A DNA stretch of 64,000 nt from Candidatus Avelusimicrobium luingense (GTDB lineage Bacteria > Elusimicrobiota > Elusimicrobia > Elusimicrobiales > Elusimicrobiaceae), in assembly GCA_900315845.1 (NCBI GenBank), contig OOHK01000005.1:50275-114274 (forward strand), read 5' to 3'. Below, piece after piece: positions 63,767-64,000 of this stretch. The notes under the pieces are model-generated. The model ran no database searches. It worked only from the letters and a program-made list of their open reading frames with translations, and had not been told where the DNA came from. Numbering within the stretch: position 1 is the stretch's first letter; each line of letters opens with the position of its first letter. The translations under genes and the position numbers were made by a program.

Positions 63767-64000
63767 ACTTCGGGGCGAAACGCGCCACGAGTTCGCCACT
63801 TCGGCGGTCTGTTCGATTCGTACACATATAAAATTCAAAAACCCTACTTGCGTAGGGTTCTTAAATTTTGGACGTGATCGGGAGTCCTGCGGACGGCGAA
63901 AACGACCTCCTCGGCTCACTTCGGGGCGAAACGCGCCCCGGGTTCGCAACTTCGTCGGTCTGTTCGATTCGTACACATATAAAATTAAAAAACCCTACTT
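63767..64000. repeat. Intergenic repeat, period about 151 bp, cut by window edge
   Basis: An 83-base segment at 63767-63849 recurs at 63918-64000 with about five mismatches. Each copy has GGGGCG-AAACG-CGCCCC (imperfect in copy 1), the phrase GGTCTGTTCGATTCGTACAC, then ATATAAAATT and ACCCTACTT. The spacer holds a GTCC-TGC-GGAC hairpin. It starts three bases after a stop codon. No ORF on either strand looks genuine. More copies may follow beyond the edge. Confidence 0.75.
63840..63859. terminator. Hairpin inside the terminal repeat
   Basis: AACCCTAC, loop TTGC, GTAGGGTT, followed by CTTAAATTTT. It could end the secreted-protein transcript or be part of the repeat unit. Confidence 0.5.

Noticed and set aside
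63809..63825. tRNA-like TTCGATT motif in the terminal repeat
   Set aside because: The flanking bases do not pair as a T-arm, and no acceptor or anticodon stem is found.
63758..64000. Small open frames in the terminal repeat
   Set aside because: They cover the repeat on both strands without start signals and have a composition unlike the real genes.
63767..64000. CRISPR array
   Set aside because: The repeated unit is 83 bases with a 68-base spacer, only two copies, and no cas genes.
1..64000. Prophage, transposon or genomic island
   Set aside because: No integrase, transposase, phage structural gene or attachment repeat is seen; the genes are mostly housekeeping.

Overview
The window is a continuous, gene-dense bacterial chromosome segment of moderate-to-low GC. 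It has no prophage, insertion sequence, CRISPR array or rRNA. The gut or termite Elusimicrobiota (Elusimicrobium-like) are the best guess for the source. The reasons are the many single type IV pilin-like genes scattered between housekeeping genes, an anaerobe-type acyl-CoA dehydrogenase fused to an EtfA domain, and gene neighbourhoods typical of a small Gram-negative genome. This is inference; no marker such as 16S rRNA is present. No gap between genes exceeds about 250 bases.

Layout: (1) 1-11.7 kb, minus strand: the conserved translation, isoprenoid and envelope block rpsB-tsf-pyrH-(unknown membrane-anchored protein)-frr-uppS-cdsA-dxr-rseP-ispG-(lipoprotein)-proS. Two pilin genes on the opposite strand sit at its internal junctions, and a third diverges from rpsB. 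(2) 12.5-18.4 kb: yggS and its DUF167 partner, an MFS transporter, a DUF4321-maf-trxB run, and a Pit phosphate transporter with its PhoU-like partner. (3) 18.4-28.8 kb: acetate kinase, a DUF885 protein that has lost its zinc site, tRNA-Lys and tRNA-Leu leading into trigger factor, and a SpoIID/LytB protein, glycosyltransferase and acyl-CoA dehydrogenase-EtfA fusion run. (4) 28.9-40.4 kb: four more pilin genes among an FtsA-like gene, an ABC-F ATPase with a DEAD-box helicase, nadB and uvrA. (5) 40.5-44.9 kb: a YbhN-type membrane protein, a gamma-carbonic anhydrase-like protein, a single-domain response regulator, a TPR protein and a MATE exporter. (6) 45-54.5 kb: alpha-2-macroglobulin with penicillin-binding protein 1C, a repeat protein and a subtilase. 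(7) 54.5-63.8 kb: DUF177-rpmF-plsX-fabG-acpP-rnc, an ankyrin protein, an exported receiver-like protein, asnS and a secreted protein that may be an ADP-ribosyltransferase. (8) 63.77-64 kb: the start of an intergenic repeat with a period of about 151 bp, cut by the window edge.

Two patterns run through the window. First, seven pilin-like genes are placed as single units, mostly with their own promoter and terminator. Three of them share a promoter with a T-tract spacer. Second, at least six genes lack a ribosome binding site and carry a -10 hexamer exactly six bases before the ATG, the geometry expected of leaderless transcripts. Convergent genes are regularly separated by perfect A-tract/T-tract hairpins that can stop transcription from both sides.
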